Source of the DNA: Mucidula mucida
Lineage: Eukaryota; Basidiomycota; Agaricomycetes; Agaricales; Physalacriaceae
Length of the DNA: 64,000 nucleotides
Reading direction: 5' to 3'
Assembly (NCBI GenBank): GCA_015501055.1
Contig: JADNYV010000089.1
Location: 80,330 to 144,329, forward strand
A model generated the notes under the pieces. The model saw only the letters and a program-made list of their open reading frames with translations. It had not been told where the DNA came from and ran no database searches. Shown piece by piece: positions 22,000-33,418 of the stretch. How positions within the stretch are numbered: the stretch's first letter is position 1; each line of letters starts with the position of its first letter. The translations under genes were made by a program, and so were the position numbers.

Positions 22000-24900
22000 T
22001 CAAGCCGGCATCAGTCCAAGTTCTCGGACAAACTTCTCGTGCTTGGGCCGTGGCAGTGCCTTCGTAAATATGTCGGCCACCATCTCATCCGTAGGACAAT
22101 AGGCCAACTCGATAATCCCGTGCTCCACTTTTTCGCGGACAAAATGGTTCTGGACGTCAAAGTGTTTTGACCGGGCGTGATATTGCGGGTCGTGCGCGAT
22201 GGCGATGGTGGATTGGTTGTCCTCGAAGACCAAGGTGGGTTCTTCTTGTGGATAGCCTAGGCCTTCTAAGAGGTTTCTGTTCCAGATGGCCTGGCGTGTG
22301 GAATGGGCTAAAGCCGTGTACTCTGCCTCTGTGGATGATAGCGCGGTGGTGGATTGTTTTTTCGAGCTCCATGCGAATGCTGCTCCTCCCATGAGGAATG
22401 TGTAGCCAGAGATGGATTTCCGATCGTCTGGGTTCGACGCGTAGTCCGCGTCGCTGTATCCGGCACAAATGACTTCTTGTTCTTCATTAGCTCGGAAGGT
22501 GAGTTTGTAGTTTCTTGTTCCAGATAGGTACCTGAACACTCGCTTCACAGCTGTCCAGTGTTCGGGACCTGGATTCGATGAAAACTGGCTTAGCGTCTGG
22601 ACGGCGTATGCAATGTCAGGACGCGTTCCAATTGCCGCGTACATGAGCGAGCCTATCGCGGACTGGTAGCCGCTTCGGATGGTGGATTTGACTTCGCCGT
22701 CTTCTTGGCGCTTTCGTAGGATAACATTTGGGTCCAGTGGAGTGGAGACGGGCGACACATTGTGGAGACCAAAGCGGGTGAGTATCCCATCGATGTATTG
22801 TTCCTGGGATAGAGAGATAGATCCATTGCTGCGGTTCCTCTCTATCTCTATTCCGATTATCTTCTTTGGCTCTCCCATGTCTGTTATCTCGAAGAGTTCC
22901 TTCAGCTGACTTTTTGTTGCCTCTAGGTCGTCATTCGTTTCCGCGAAGATGAGCAAGTCATCGACCCATACTGTGATCAACACTTTTTGGCCGTTCTGGA
23001 TGCGTTTGTATACGCAATAGTCTGCGTCGAGCTTCGAGAATCCGATGGAGGTGAGTTTCCTATCAAATTCTTTGTTCCATTCTCGGCCTGACTGTTTCAA
23101 CCCATATAGAGTTTTCACAAGTCGGCAAACACGTCCGGACTGGTCGTTATACCCTGGCGGCTGCTTCATGAAGATTTCTTCTTCGAGTTCTCCATTTAGG
23201 TAAGCGCCTTTGATATCCATCTGACCTATTTCGAGGTGTTCAATGGCTGCGATTCCCAGGGCTGCTCGTACGGATTCAAGGCGAACGACTGGCGCGAATG
23301 TCTCGGTGTAGTCTACACCAGGGATTTGTGAAAATCCCTGTGCGACAAGTCTGGCTTTGTACCGTGACACCTGTCCATGTTCATCGTACTTTTTGATGAA
23401 TGTCCATCTGCACCCCACGACGTCTCGTCCATCTGGTAAGTTGTTTAATTCCCATGTTCCCATCTGATGAAGCATGCTGATTTCCTCATCCATAGCCTCT
23501 TTCCACTTGGGCCATTCGAGCGAGGCTTGTGCCTCTGCTAGGCTTCGCGGGAAGTCATCGCGGTCCATGTGCTCGCCATTACCGGCAAGATAGCTCTGTA
23601 TGACGGCAAGATTTGCGGACTCGGGTGGACTGTGCTCGGATGGCGACGGACGAGGGATTCGTGATGTTTGGGATGAACGAGCATTTGGGTTGTTGAGTTT
23701 GGCATAGTTGTGATCTGTCGCGGTGCGACTAGACCGCCGGATTGGTCCTGATGGTGGTTTCGGGATTTGTGATGGCTTGGGGATTGTCGGTGGCATAATT
23801 GGTGGGTTGACTGCTGTTGGTGCCTCTTTCTTCTGCTGATCCGTATCCTGCTCAGACTTTTCTGGCAATTGCGGGTCGCTAGCACCTCCTGTCTCCCCCT
23901 CGAGCCGCATATTGTCAATGTTTTCGACGTCAACTGCTGGTGCCGGCTGCACAAACTCGTAGTTCCGTGATTCCCGGATGGATCGCAGGCCCGCGTCGTA
24001 GTATTTTATGACTACGGGGTCGTCTGAAAACCCGACGAAGGTATGCTTTGTTGCTTTGCTCGAGTTTCCGCCAAGTTTTGACAAGTTTTTGCCTTCTCTT
24101 TTCACCCAGACTGGACACCCAAACTCCCGGAGATGCGAGATGTCGGGCTTCTTGCCTGTCCAAGCTTCTTCCGGTGTCTTTCCTTCGAGCGCACGTGTCG
24201 GTGCGCGATTGCGGATATATGCCGCATACTCAACCGCGCATTCCCACAGGAACGATGGAAGGCCTCGCGCGATAAGCATTGCGCGGGCGAGTTCAACTAG
24301 GGTGCGATTAAATCGTTCAGCTACCCCGTTTGATGAGTGGGCATATGGTGCCGGTGTCTGTAAGTGAATTCCTTCCTTCTTCAACCATGCTTTGACCTCT
24401 CCGCCTGTCAGTTCTTTAGCGTTGTCTACCCGAATGACTTTGGGTTTGACTCCATCCTGCTGCTTGATAAAGGTAATGTATTCCTTCATTTTTCGAAATG
24501 ACTCTGACTTCTGTTTTAGAAACTCAGGTCTGCAGCGGCGTGTCGCGTCGTCGGTGAACGTGATGGAGTATTTTGACTTCTGCAGGGACTCGACGCGGGC
24601 TGGACCCCAAATATCGCCATGGGTCAATTCTCCTGGCTGTTTGCATCGGTTTTTCGCTTCCTGCGGGAATGGGCGGAGTGTCATCTTTGCCTGGATACAG
24701 GCTTCGCATTGGCTGAGCGGCGGCGAGTCGTCCGATATGGTAAGTCCTTCAACGAGTCCTTCCCTTTTCAGTCTTTCTAACCCTGCCTTTCCTAGGTGTC
24801 CCATCTTTCGATGCCATGCATCCCATGTGTCTTTGTTGCTTGTTTCGGCGACATTTGACTGCTCGGGCGCTACAACGCGTGCACATGCCTTCATAAGGTA

Positions 24901-26169
24901 CAGTCGGCGCGTCTTCTGTCCTTCCGCTAGGACTTTCCCGTCTCTGCGGAGGAATCGCACCTGACCTCCTTTAAATGAGGCTTCCATCCCGGCGTCATCG
25001 AGTCTGCTGATGGAGATGAGGTTGTTGGCGGCATTCGGGGCAAATAATGTGTCTTTGAGCTTGTGAGTGATAGTTTGCCCATTGACTTTGCAGTCTAACA
25101 GGACTGTTCCTCTGCCCACAGCTTTGATTGCGATGTTTCCGATGCCATTGATGGAGGTTGCCTCGAGCGGCCGAAAGTCGACAAAGGTAGCGCGGTCATT
25201 GGAGATATGTGACGTTGTGCCTGAGTCTGAGAGCCAGGTGTAACGGGCGAAGTGGTTATCGAATTGCGGTTTCGTCTCCGCTACGTGGTAAGACGTCTCG
25301 ACTACATCATCGTGGGCATTCCCTGACTGGGCCTGGTTAGATCTCTCCTTCTTCCTTTTGTTCCTGCCCGGGCCTTTTCCTTCCTGACCGCCACCCTTTG
25401 ACCAACATTGGTTCTTGGTGTGGCCTCGTTTGTGGCAGTTAAAGCACTCAACATCGTCGGATACTCTCCCTGACGTGGAGTCTCTGCCATTCCAGTTTCT
25501 GCCTGTCTGTCTTCCGCTTCGCGCGTACATGGCTGATTCGCCCTCACCAGACTTCTCCTTTCGGCGTCGGTTCTCTTCCTGAATGATGGAGATGAACTCG
25601 TGGGAGGTAACGGTGGGGTTATTTCCGGTAGCACCAAGGTACGCTGATGTGAATTGGTCCCAGGACTCAGGCAATGAACTGATGAGTAGCATTAGGAAGT
25701 CTTCGTCGGTGACGACACTTCCCAATATGCCGAGTTCTTCCTGGACGCGGCGCATTTCGGTGGTGTGTTCGGTGATGTCTGTAGATTCGTCGGCAACGGT
25801 GCGGTAAAGACGGCGGCGGAGTGATAGTATCCCTAATTTTCCTCTAGCTTCCTTCACTAACTTCAGCTGCGACCACATTTTGGCTGCTGTCTTGGCTCCC
25901 GCGATATGTATCATCTGCGAGTCACTCAAGGTGAGCTCGATTTGTGTCTGCGCTCGTCCGTCTTCTTCTTCCCATTTCCTAATTTTGGTTGCTTCCTCCG
26001 TAGTGATGTTGTTGGCATCTGCCGGCACGGGGATTTTGGTCGTGCCGTCGGCGTACTTCAAGAGACCTTGTTCTCGCAAGATCGCGGTGACACAACGCTT
26101 GTACGGAACCCAGTTGTGCTCTTGGAGGAGCTCAATACGGAAGAGCGATGAAGGGAGAGAGTCGGACAT
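22000..26169 (-). CDS. Copia-2 Gag-Pol polyprotein
   Basis: This is one uninterrupted frame of 1389 residues, a normal length for Ty1/copia. Gag occupies about 1-235. The zinc knuckle CFNCHKRGHTKNQC is at 242-255. The aspartic protease site DSG is at 315-317. A pre-integrase region has HRKMGHLG (453-460) and CEACIQ. The integrase core has Asp519, Asp582 and Glu618, a D,D-35-E spacing. A low-complexity Pro/Ser linker (about 745-850) follows. RT has QMDIKGAYL (Asp985) and WVDDLL (1070-1071). RNase H near 1235 has GYSDADYA. The start ATG lies about 75 bp inside the 5' LTR. No frameshift is needed for Pol, so the Gag:Pol ratio must be set another way. Confidence 0.97.
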   Translation of the reverse strand: MSDSLPSSLFRIELLQEHNWVPYKRCVTAILREQGLLKYADGTTKIPVPADANNITTEEATKIRKWEEEDGRAQTQIELTLSDSQMIHIAGAKTAAKMWSQLKLVKEARGKLGILSLRRRLYRTVADESTDITEHTTEMRRVQEELGILGSVVTDEDFLMLLISSLPESWDQFTSAYLGATGNNPTVTSHEFISIIQEENRRRKEKSGEGESAMYARSGRQTGRNWNGRDSTSGRVSDDVECFNCHKRGHTKNQCWSKGGGQEGKGPGRNKRKKERSNQAQSGNAHDDVVETSYHVAETKPQFDNHFARYTWLSDSGTTSHISNDRATFVDFRPLEATSINGIGNIAIKAVGRGTVLLDCKVNGQTITHKLKDTLFAPNAANNLISISRLDDAGMEASFKGGQVRFLRRDGKVLAEGQKTRRLYLMKACARVVAPEQSNVAETSNKDTWDAWHRKMGHLGKAGLERLKREGLVEGLTISDDSPPLSQCEACIQAKMTLRPFPQEAKNRCKQPGELTHGDIWGPARVESLQKSKYSITFTDDATRRCRPEFLKQKSESFRKMKEYITFIKQQDGVKPKVIRVDNAKELTGGEVKAWLKKEGIHLQTPAPYAHSSNGVAERFNRTLVELARAMLIARGLPSFLWECAVEYAAYIRNRAPTRALEGKTPEEAWTGKKPDISHLREFGCPVWVKREGKNLSKLGGNSSKATKHTFVGFSDDPVVIKYYDAGLRSIRESRNYEFVQPAPAVDVENIDNMRLEGETGGASDPQLPEKSEQDTDQQKKEAPTAVNPPIMPPTIPKPSQIPKPPSGPIRRSSRTATDHNYAKLNNPNARSSQTSRIPRPSPSEHSPPESANLAVIQSYLAGNGEHMDRDDFPRSLAEAQASLEWPKWKEAMDEEISMLHQMGTWELNNLPDGRDVVGCRWTFIKKYDEHGQVSRYKARLVAQGFSQIPGVDYTETFAPVVRLESVRAALGIAAIEHLEIGQMDIKGAYLNGELEEEIFMKQPPGYNDQSGRVCRLVKTLYGLKQSGREWNKEFDRKLTSIGFSKLDADYCVYKRIQNGQKVLITVWVDDLLIFAETNDDLEATKSQLKELFEITDMGEPKKIIGIEIERNRSNGSISLSQEQYIDGILTRFGLHNVSPVSTPLDPNVILRKRQEDGEVKSTIRSGYQSAIGSLMYAAIGTRPDIAYAVQTLSQFSSNPGPEHWTAVKRVFRYLSGTRNYKLTFRANEEQEVICAGYSDADYASNPDDRKSISGYTFLMGGAAFAWSSKKQSTTALSSTEAEYTALAHSTRQAIWNRNLLEGLGYPQEEPTLVFEDNQSTIAIAHDPQYHARSKHFDVQNHFVREKVEHGIIELAYCPTDEMVADIFTKALPRPKHEKFVRELGLMPA

Positions 26170-26231
26170 TATGGTATGTGTTTTGGTGAGGTAAGTTGTA
26201 TAGTGAGTCTTGGTATAGTTTAGTTAAGGTT

Positions 26232-26244
26232 GGGGCCCATAACC
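26232..26244 (-). promoter_or_regulatory. Copia-2 primer-binding site
   Basis: On the minus strand GGTTATGGGCCCC abuts the 5' LTR. It is the same 13 bases as in copia-1 and resembles the half-tRNA-Met(i) primer site of Drosophila copia. Confidence 0.6.
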
Positions 26245-26546
26245 TGTTGTAAAATATGGGGAATATGATGTTGCAGTGGCTAACTGCGAGACTCGAGCTA
26301 TGTGAGGATGAGGGAGAAGTAAGAGTAATTAGATTCTTTTGAGGGCCTTGCAGGCTGCGTATATATATACTACAAATTGTAGAGTACTAGAATGTTCTAC
26401 TATCTACTGAAATAAATACTTGACTCATTTGCTGAGTGAGCAGACGAGCGAACGTCCCAAATCCGCGTGAACGAGTATGTACGCGAAGGTTCCGGAAGAT
26501 GCCAGATTGGGACGTGTCGTGCACAGCCACGACTGCTCCTTCGACA
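26245..26546 (-). repeat. Copia-2 5' LTR
   Basis: This is a 302-bp direct repeat of 21691-21992. The target duplication GTGAT follows at 26547. It contains TATATATA near 26360, a possible promoter element. Confidence 0.95.
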
Positions 26547-26997
26547 GTGATGAGGAGATTGAAGTCGTGGCCCAGACTTTGAATGGCGGCCACAAGATCA
26601 AATCCGAGAGGGCATTCGTCGAGTGCGTCAAGAACGATGAAGATGGGGCGTGGAATGAGCCGGGCCGCCTCGATTAAGAGGGTACGAACACCATCTTTCA
26701 ATGGATGTATGTCCTTTCGATACAAATCCACTAAAGAAGGCGGGACGCTTGAAGTAGCGTCGAGTTGAAGCAATTGACGAAGCAGACAGCAGATGAAGGT
26801 GTGCGTCTCGCGAAAATACTCACGATTATGGTTATACCGGCAAACAATGACGAGTACTATGTTTCCTGCGATGGAACGCAGGTGCTCGACAATCATGGCA
26901 CTAGAAGAGGGAGAAGTCATCAGTAATGCTTTCCGGAGTATACACGATGTAACTCACGCAGCAACGGACTTTCCAGCACCCGCTGAGATGGCCAAAT
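26547..26997 (-). pseudogene. NLR-B, 5' part (NACHT domain, truncated)
   Basis: On the minus strand a short exon encodes the Walker A motif GAGKSVAA. An intron with GTGAGT donor is followed by the exon MIVEHLRSIAG...VLVIVCRYNHN. The Walker B-like RPIFIVLDALDECP is present. The exon runs into copia-2 at NLLIT. Upstream of the intron acceptor at about 26985 the sequence no longer matches the paralogue, so the N-terminal domain is missing. With 21007-21690 it forms one broken gene. Confidence 0.8.
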
Positions 26998-28050
26998 GAA
27001 TGCCTTCGACCTTCTTCCATCTGAACCATTCTTTCGTTAGCTTTCCCCTGAGGTGCTCATTGCATTGATGCACGTGATGTTGATATTACTTTTCGACGAC
27101 GAGTCCGAGAAAACTACTTCCTTCTCTCCTTCCACCACTACTTAGGTTGTTTTCCAAAGTCCACTGCCTGCAGCTGATGTCATGTCGTCGATGTTGACAA
27201 CAATCAGTCTTCTCCTTGCTTCTCTTCCTGGATATACTGATTCGGACACTTCTGCAGCGCACACCGGCATCGTCATCGCGAACACATCCAAGGCGCGGTC
27301 GCTTGCTCCCCATACGGTTGACATCACCTATCTCCCCTTCCATCATGCACAGGTACAATGCCTTCATCCTCATTCCCTTCATCAACTAATGTGTCTTATT
27401 GCTGCCGGCTTGCCTAAATGAACCCCGTTTCCCATCCCAAGAACGGCGAAAAGCAGGCATGCTGCCGAGCTGTGTGTTGCTAATAGGGTGCTAGAACAGC
27501 CTCATGTATGCCCTAGTTACTACCAGAAGTTGTAGTTGTATTGCATAGGTAGTTCAGCAATTACATTCGCAAATTATATTCTGTTTTATTCCCTATTTTT
27601 TGCAAGCACGAACCGAATCTGTAAGCAACCTAAAACCAGAACCAACGGTTGGCGCAATGGCTGCCATTTTGAGGCCATAATTGCCAACAGTGCTAGAGGG
27701 CGCACAATAGGCCATGATTTCTAATCAAAATCTTGCGCTCAGGTCGACGCCTGGCCGGTCTGATGAGGGAACAATATTATTCATTGACATGCCTCGATCT
27801 ATCCAGAGGGACTTTTCACTGGGGCTCAAGATGTGCATACTGACAGGTCCAACAGTATCCGTACTCTTGCACGATGTTGGTGCACCTGAGTGTCAATCAT
27901 TCTGGCGCTAGAAAGACAAGATGCGGGCCAACAGCTCTGCTCAGAGTCGTGAACTTCCTCATTCTCCTCGACGGCAAACATTTCGCTCGAAGTTCACGCA
28001 AACTCAAACACTTTGGTTTCAAAGAAAGTCAATTTGAAAGCACTTCGCTA
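26998..28050. other. Stretch without recognisable genes
   Basis: No repeat or family is recognised. A short tRNA-A-box-like string near 27648 has no matching B box. Confidence 0.35.
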
Positions 28051-28322
28051 CTGGCTGCAAGAACACTTTAATATCTCAACCTGAATGGTGCAGATCGTAT
28101 GTATGGGTCCGTACTATTTGACTAACAATGACATGTCAATAGAAAATGACCACCCATGGGAAGAGAATGTCGGTCAGCCTGATCTGAAACATTCGTGGCA
28201 AGCAGTTTATTTCAATCTCAAAGGCGCCGTACATTTTCTCCAACTTCCATGAAACACGTTGCGTCGCATCCTTCCACGCTTGTTACCTTTTCGGTCTGTC
28301 GCGCTGCATTGACTAACAGTAA
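28051..28322 (+). promoter_or_regulatory. Part of a third KD upstream region, cut by the gypsy element
   Basis: This matches 12.2-12.4 kb (TCGTGGCAAGCAG, then TTTCAATCTCAAAGG). It ends at the gypsy target site AGTAA. The match resumes at 36154 (TTGTTCTGCATTACTC) and then at 38705, so unit C has been split twice by insertions. Confidence 0.55.
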
Positions 28323-28851
28323 TGTTATGAATCGCCATATTTTCACACTTTCACATCTTATCATATCTTATCGGGGGCCTTGTCTTATCAACCAACGGAC
28401 TGTTTCATCATCTGTTTCGTCACCGATCATATCCTTTTTCATTACCGAAGCCGTACTCATGCCGGACACACGTCCAACACATGGATGACATCATACATGC
28501 CGATACCTCATGGACTCCCTATTGTATACACACCGCCGACACTCGTAGTACACATAGTCGTTTCAGTATTATTACTTACATGCAGTTACCACTCGTATTT
28601 AATGGTTTCACGGACTAGTAGCATACAACACTGGGTCAAGGGCGTGGAGCATCCCTAGTGGAAACGCGTATGGACAAGGAGTCTCAAACACAGACTTACT
28701 AGTATATAAGCAGTAGTGTAGTATCATTGTACTTTAGTTCCGATCTCGTTTATACACCTGGCCTAGCCTAGTCTTACGAACGCGAACACTTTCTTCCTTA
28801 GTTCTTGCTGTGGTACCTGGTTAAGTCTCGTGGCTTAGTCAGTCGCTAACA
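28323..28851 (+). repeat. Gypsy 5' LTR
   Basis: This direct repeat of 35620-36148 contains TATATAAG near 28701, a probable core promoter, followed by a T- and C-rich stretch. Confidence 0.95.
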
Positions 28852-29450
28852 GAAGATCGGAACTACTTTCTACCACCTACCACACATCCCTGATCGTCGA
28901 TCAGCACTTCGCTGTTTGATCATCGCACATTTCCCTGTTCCCTTTCCCTGTTTACAGATCGACGGATTCCTAATTCCAGCGCACGTCCGCATACATGTGT
29001 ATTGGTCCCAGTAGCGCCGGCTAACAGTTAGAGATAACTGCCTCGGGTGCTGGAAGTAGCCGCTCTCACGAGAACAAACTTTTGGCAGTTGCACTTCAGT
29101 GGGCGCTGTTTACGGGTCAACCCCCGTTCCCAGGAAAACTTCGGCTTACCTCACACCAGAGGGACGTCGGCTGGGCAATTGCGAACTTGTGACGAGCTCT
29201 TGGGCTCCGTAGATACGTAGTCAGTAGTCGGTAAAATAGTGTAGACAGTTACGATACCTACCTACTTTACTTACCTTACGATACACATCATCATTCCCCA
29301 CCCTACCAAGTCCTGGATTCTATTTCAGATCTAGGCGATCCCTCCCTATTCATCCAAACCTCTATTCCCTCACCCGTTTCATCCAAATCCGCATCACCTA
29401 TATCCCCACTTTCACCCTTTCACTCTCCGATCCCATCACCCCGATCCATC

Positions 29451-30380
29451 ATGTCCAACGAAGCACCCAAAACCGCTCCTCACACACCCGCTCATCACGC
29501 TGATGTCGAAATCAAAGGCCGATCCCTTGTCAACAAGCCTTACGACTATGACGGGGACAAGTCCAAGTACAAGAGCTGGTGGTGATCAATGTTCACATAC
29601 ATCCGTGACAAGAAGAACAACCTCACATCTGACTCCGAAAGGATCGATGTTGTTCTCTCCTACATCCGAGGAGATCATGTAGATGCATGGGTCCAGAACT
29701 ACTCGGACCAGAACTTCGATGAGGAAGAAGAGGAATGGACAGTCTCTTGGACGGAGTTCAAGGAAGACTTGAAGGAGCGATTTGTGGATTCCAATCTCGC
29801 GCGAGACGCGCAAGACCAGATCGAGCGGTTGCGCCAGGGGCAAGACACTGCTCAAGACTTCTTCTAAAAGTTCGAGGTCCTGCTCACTCAGGCAGGATAC
29901 TCGAAGGATGATGCATTCGTCGTGCGACTTCTCGAGACCAATGTCAACGAGAAGATCATCAACCAGATCTATGGCAGCCGAGATGGGTTGCCAGAGAAGT
30001 ACAAGGATTGGAAGGCACAGATCCTTCAGATCGATCAGCTATGGAGAAGGCGGGCGGCGAGCAAGAGGTCCAGCATGCAGTCCCGGCCTCAAGCTCCGCA
30101 GGTGGTTACATCGAGAGCTAATCCTACAAACCCACCTCCAACGCCGATCACACAACGAGATGCTACCGGTGTTACCTATGGAGGAGCCGGCAGGCCGATG
30201 GACATCGACAACGCACGTCGAAGAGGACTTTGCTTCAGCTGTGGCGAACACGGCCACGTCAGCAGGTTCTGTCCGAAGAAGGGTCGACCCCAGACGATTC
30301 GGGGTTTATGGACCGAGATGAATGACGAGGAGAAGAAGAAGCTGGCCGAAGAGTTGGGTTTTGCGAAGCTCCCGCAGTAG
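29451..30380 (+). pseudogene. Gypsy gag with two nonsense codons
   Basis: The start ATG is in CCATCATGTCC. The frame reads 44 residues to a TGA at 29583-29585, resumes in the same frame (FTYIRDKKNN), meets TAA at 29865-29867, and again resumes in frame (KFEVLLTQAGYS). The capsid-like helical domain is followed by a zinc knuckle CFSCGEHGHVSRFC near 30231. The frame is constant throughout, so both stops are point changes. Family comparison suggests Arg (CGA) and Gln (CAA) codons at these sites, which is inference. Confidence 0.85.
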
Positions 30381-30439
30381 ACGCAGTCCTGCCGGAGCAG
30401 TCATCAAGGAAAGGGTCGTCAGATGCAGAATCTATTTAC

Positions 30440-33075
30440 AGTACGGGTACTGAAACATCTAAAATATCATCGACGACTTTACCACCAAGACCTGCGAAAG
30501 AAAGATTTGAGCCAAATACGCCCGAGTGGATCGCACAACGGCTAAAAGAGGATGACATGTCGAGAGCAGTGGGAATTTTGAGAGCATGGATGCCGGAGCG
30601 GAGAGAGAGAGAAGCGACGGAGGAGAAGGTGATGGTGATCAGAGCGTTGACAAAGGAAGCCGCGGTGGAAGTTGTGACGGAGTTGAAAAAGTCGAGGAAG
30701 TACATCCGGGGAACAAAGGGGCGGGACATGAAACTCCGAGTAACCATAGAGAGCGTACACACAGGCTCTGAATGGGAAACGAGTGCCCTTCTTGACAGTG
30801 GAGCAACGGGTTCTTGTGTCAATAAAGAATTCGTCGAGAAGAACGGACTCCCGATCAAGGAGTTACCGGTCAAGCTCCCTGTCTACAATGCGGATGGAAC
30901 CCTAAACGAGGGAGGAGCAATTGAAGGTTTTGTGGAGGTCCGGATGAAGATCGGCGATCATGCAGAAAAGATTGAGTTGGCCGTCACCAATCTTGGCAAA
31001 ACAAGCATCTTTTTGGGGCTAGATTGGCTACGATATCACAATCCCACGATCAACTGGACGGAATCCACATTGACCTTTGATTGATGCCCAGACCGCTGCG
31101 GCTATCTACCCAAGTACAACTCACCGGAAGATAAAGGAGAAGACGTAGAAGAGAAGTTGGAAGAGGGAGAGCGTTTGTTCTGGATGGACTGGGACAACTA
31201 TCGCAAAAGCGGTGAAAAGCTGAGATCACAACAGCCTTCATCCGCTGCTGCACCTTACATCGAGGAATTTTCCGATGTATTCAGCAAGGCGGACTTTGAC
31301 AAGTTACCGGAGCGAAGACCCTGGGATCACGCGATAGAACTTATGCCTGGTTCCAAACCGGTTGACTGCAAGGTTTATCCCCTTAGTCCATCCGAGCAGA
31401 AGGCGTTAGATGAGTTCCTGGAAGAAAACATACGGACGGGACGTATACGGCCATCAATTTCACCTATGGCATCACCCTTCTTCTTTGTCAAAAAGAAGGA
31501 TGGAAGCCTTCGGCCAGTACAAGATTATCGGAAGTTGAACGATATGACAATCAAGAACCGATACCCCTTGCCGTTGATCCAGGAGCTTATTGACAAGTTG
31601 AAGGGAGCAAAGGTTTTCACGAAGATGGATGTCCGATGGGGTTACAATAACATCCGGATCAAAGAAGGTGATGAGTGGAAAGCGGCGTTTAGAACAAACC
31701 GAGGCCTGTTCGAGCCCTCAGTTATGTTCTTCGGACTTACAAACTCGCCAGCAACGTTCCAATCGTTCATGAATCACATTCTGAAGGAATTGATTGACGA
31801 CGGACATGTTATCGTTTACTTGGACGATATACTTATCTTTACGAACACATTGGAAGAACATAGGCATATCGTACGACGAGTATTAGAAATATTACGAGTA
31901 AATAAGTTGTATTTAAAACCCGAGAAATGTAGTTTCGAGGCACATACTGTAGACTACTTAGGAGTTATTGTTGGAGGAGGAGAAGTGAAGATGGATCCGG
32001 CAAAAGTGGCCGTAGTGAAGGAATGGAAGGAACCGACGAAGAAGAAGGAAGTACAGTCATTCCTGGGCTTCTGCAACTTCTACCGACGTTTCATCCGGGG
32101 ATTTGCGGGAGTAGCGAAGCCATTGACATCGCTAACCGGGAAGGGCGAGTGGGTTTGGGGCATGGAGCAGCACGAGGCGTTTGAGGGGTTGAAACGGAGG
32201 ATGACGGAAGAACCCGTTCTGATCGTACCACGCGACGACGGCAAGTTTTGAGTTGAGGCAGACTCCTCAAACTATGCAAACGGGGCGGTTCTTTCCCAGT
32301 TGGTTGACGGAAAATGGAGACCAGTAGCCTTTCGGTCTCGCGCGCTGAACGAAGTAGAGCGCAATTATGAGATCTACGACAAAGAGATGATGGCTATTAT
32401 GGACTCGATTGACGACTGGAGACAATATCTCCTTGGAGCAAAGGAAACGGTGGAGGTGTTTACCGATCATCAAAACCTCCAGTACTTCCGGAAGCCACAG
32501 AAGTTGAATTGGAGGCAGGCGAGATGGGTTACGGAGTTAGCGGAGTATGACATACAGATGATTCACAAGCCGGGCAAGACAATGGGGAAAGCTGATGCCT
32601 TGTCAAGGATGACAGGCCTTGAGAAGGGGGAAAAAGATAATGAAAACGTTGTTTTGCTCAAGCCGGAGTTTTTTATTTCACAAATTCAATTTTCTTTACA
32701 TACAGTAGATACACCGGAGGACGAATTACTTAACAAAATCAAACAAAGAAAAGGAAACAAAGACAGATACGTACAAAAAGCATTAGAAAACAAAGAAAAA
32801 GGATGGGAAGAGAAGGAAAATGGACTTATTATGTGGAAAGATCATATTTACATACCGAAGGACAAGGAATTGCGGGGAAAAGTTATTGGAATGCATCATG
32901 ACGCACAGCTTGCAGGGCATCCCGGACGATACAAGACCCTCGAGCTGATCACACGTACCTATTGGTGGCCAGGAATCAGCCAAGACGTCCGTGAATACGT
33001 AGAAGGGTGTCAAAAATGCCAGGTCACAAAGGCACATCGCACGAAGCCGGCTGCACCTCTTCATCCTATTGACGT
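30440..33075 (+). pseudogene. Gypsy pol, first part: protease, RT, RNase H, integrase N-domain
   Basis: The protease has ALLDSGATGS near 30795 and ends at a TGA (31082-31084), where the same frame goes on. RT (31157 on) has KMDVRWGYNNIRI and the catalytic VYLDDILIF. A TGA at 32249-32251 falls at the RT-RNase H border. RNase H has DHQNLQYF. The integrase zinc finger (HH...CQKCQ) lies at about 32.9-33.03 kb. The frame is then cut by the hAT-like insertion at 33084. The reading frame is constant across the stops. Confidence 0.88.
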
Positions 33076-33083
33076 GCCAAGCG
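33076..33083. repeat. 8-bp target duplication of the hAT-like element (left)
   Basis: GCCAAGCG is repeated at 34375-34382. An 8-bp duplication is diagnostic of hAT-type insertion. Confidence 0.85.
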
Positions 33084-33418
33084 TAGAGATGGACACGAGT
33101 CCATACTCGAGTATATTCGGACTCATCGTATGAGTAACTCTTACCTCAAACCCAATACTCAAGACTCGAGTCTTCACTCGAGACTCTACTCGAATATCTA
33201 CTCTACTCGAGAGTACTTCATGAGTCTCGAGTATTCGAGTACTCGAGTACGATCCGAGTATACTCGAGTATACTCACGTATCAGCAAGCAAATTCAAACA
33301 TAAAGACAGTGAAGATTAAAGTAAGTAGGTCGTAAGTGTATCAAGTTATATCCATATCAGTAGCATCCATATCAGTAGTATCCTGAGGTGAAGAAGCAGG
33401 CTTGCGCCGTCGAACCAC

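Larger units (their letters stand above)
21691..26546 (-). mobile_element. Copia-2, intact Ty1/copia LTR retrotransposon
   Basis: 302-bp LTRs (21691-21992 and 26245-26546) begin TGTTGT and end CGACA, and differ at three positions. The flanks are a perfect 5-bp duplication GTGAT (21686-21690 and 26547-26551). The internal part has a primer site, one full-length gag-pol frame and a polypurine tract. All parts needed for autonomous movement appear present. The insertion interrupts the NLR-B coding frame. Confidence 0.97.

Noticed and set aside
33140..33290. CRISPR-like spaced repeats of ACTCGAG
   Set aside because: The repeats are short, irregular and overlapping with no spacers. They are subterminal repeats of a hAT-like element in a eukaryote.
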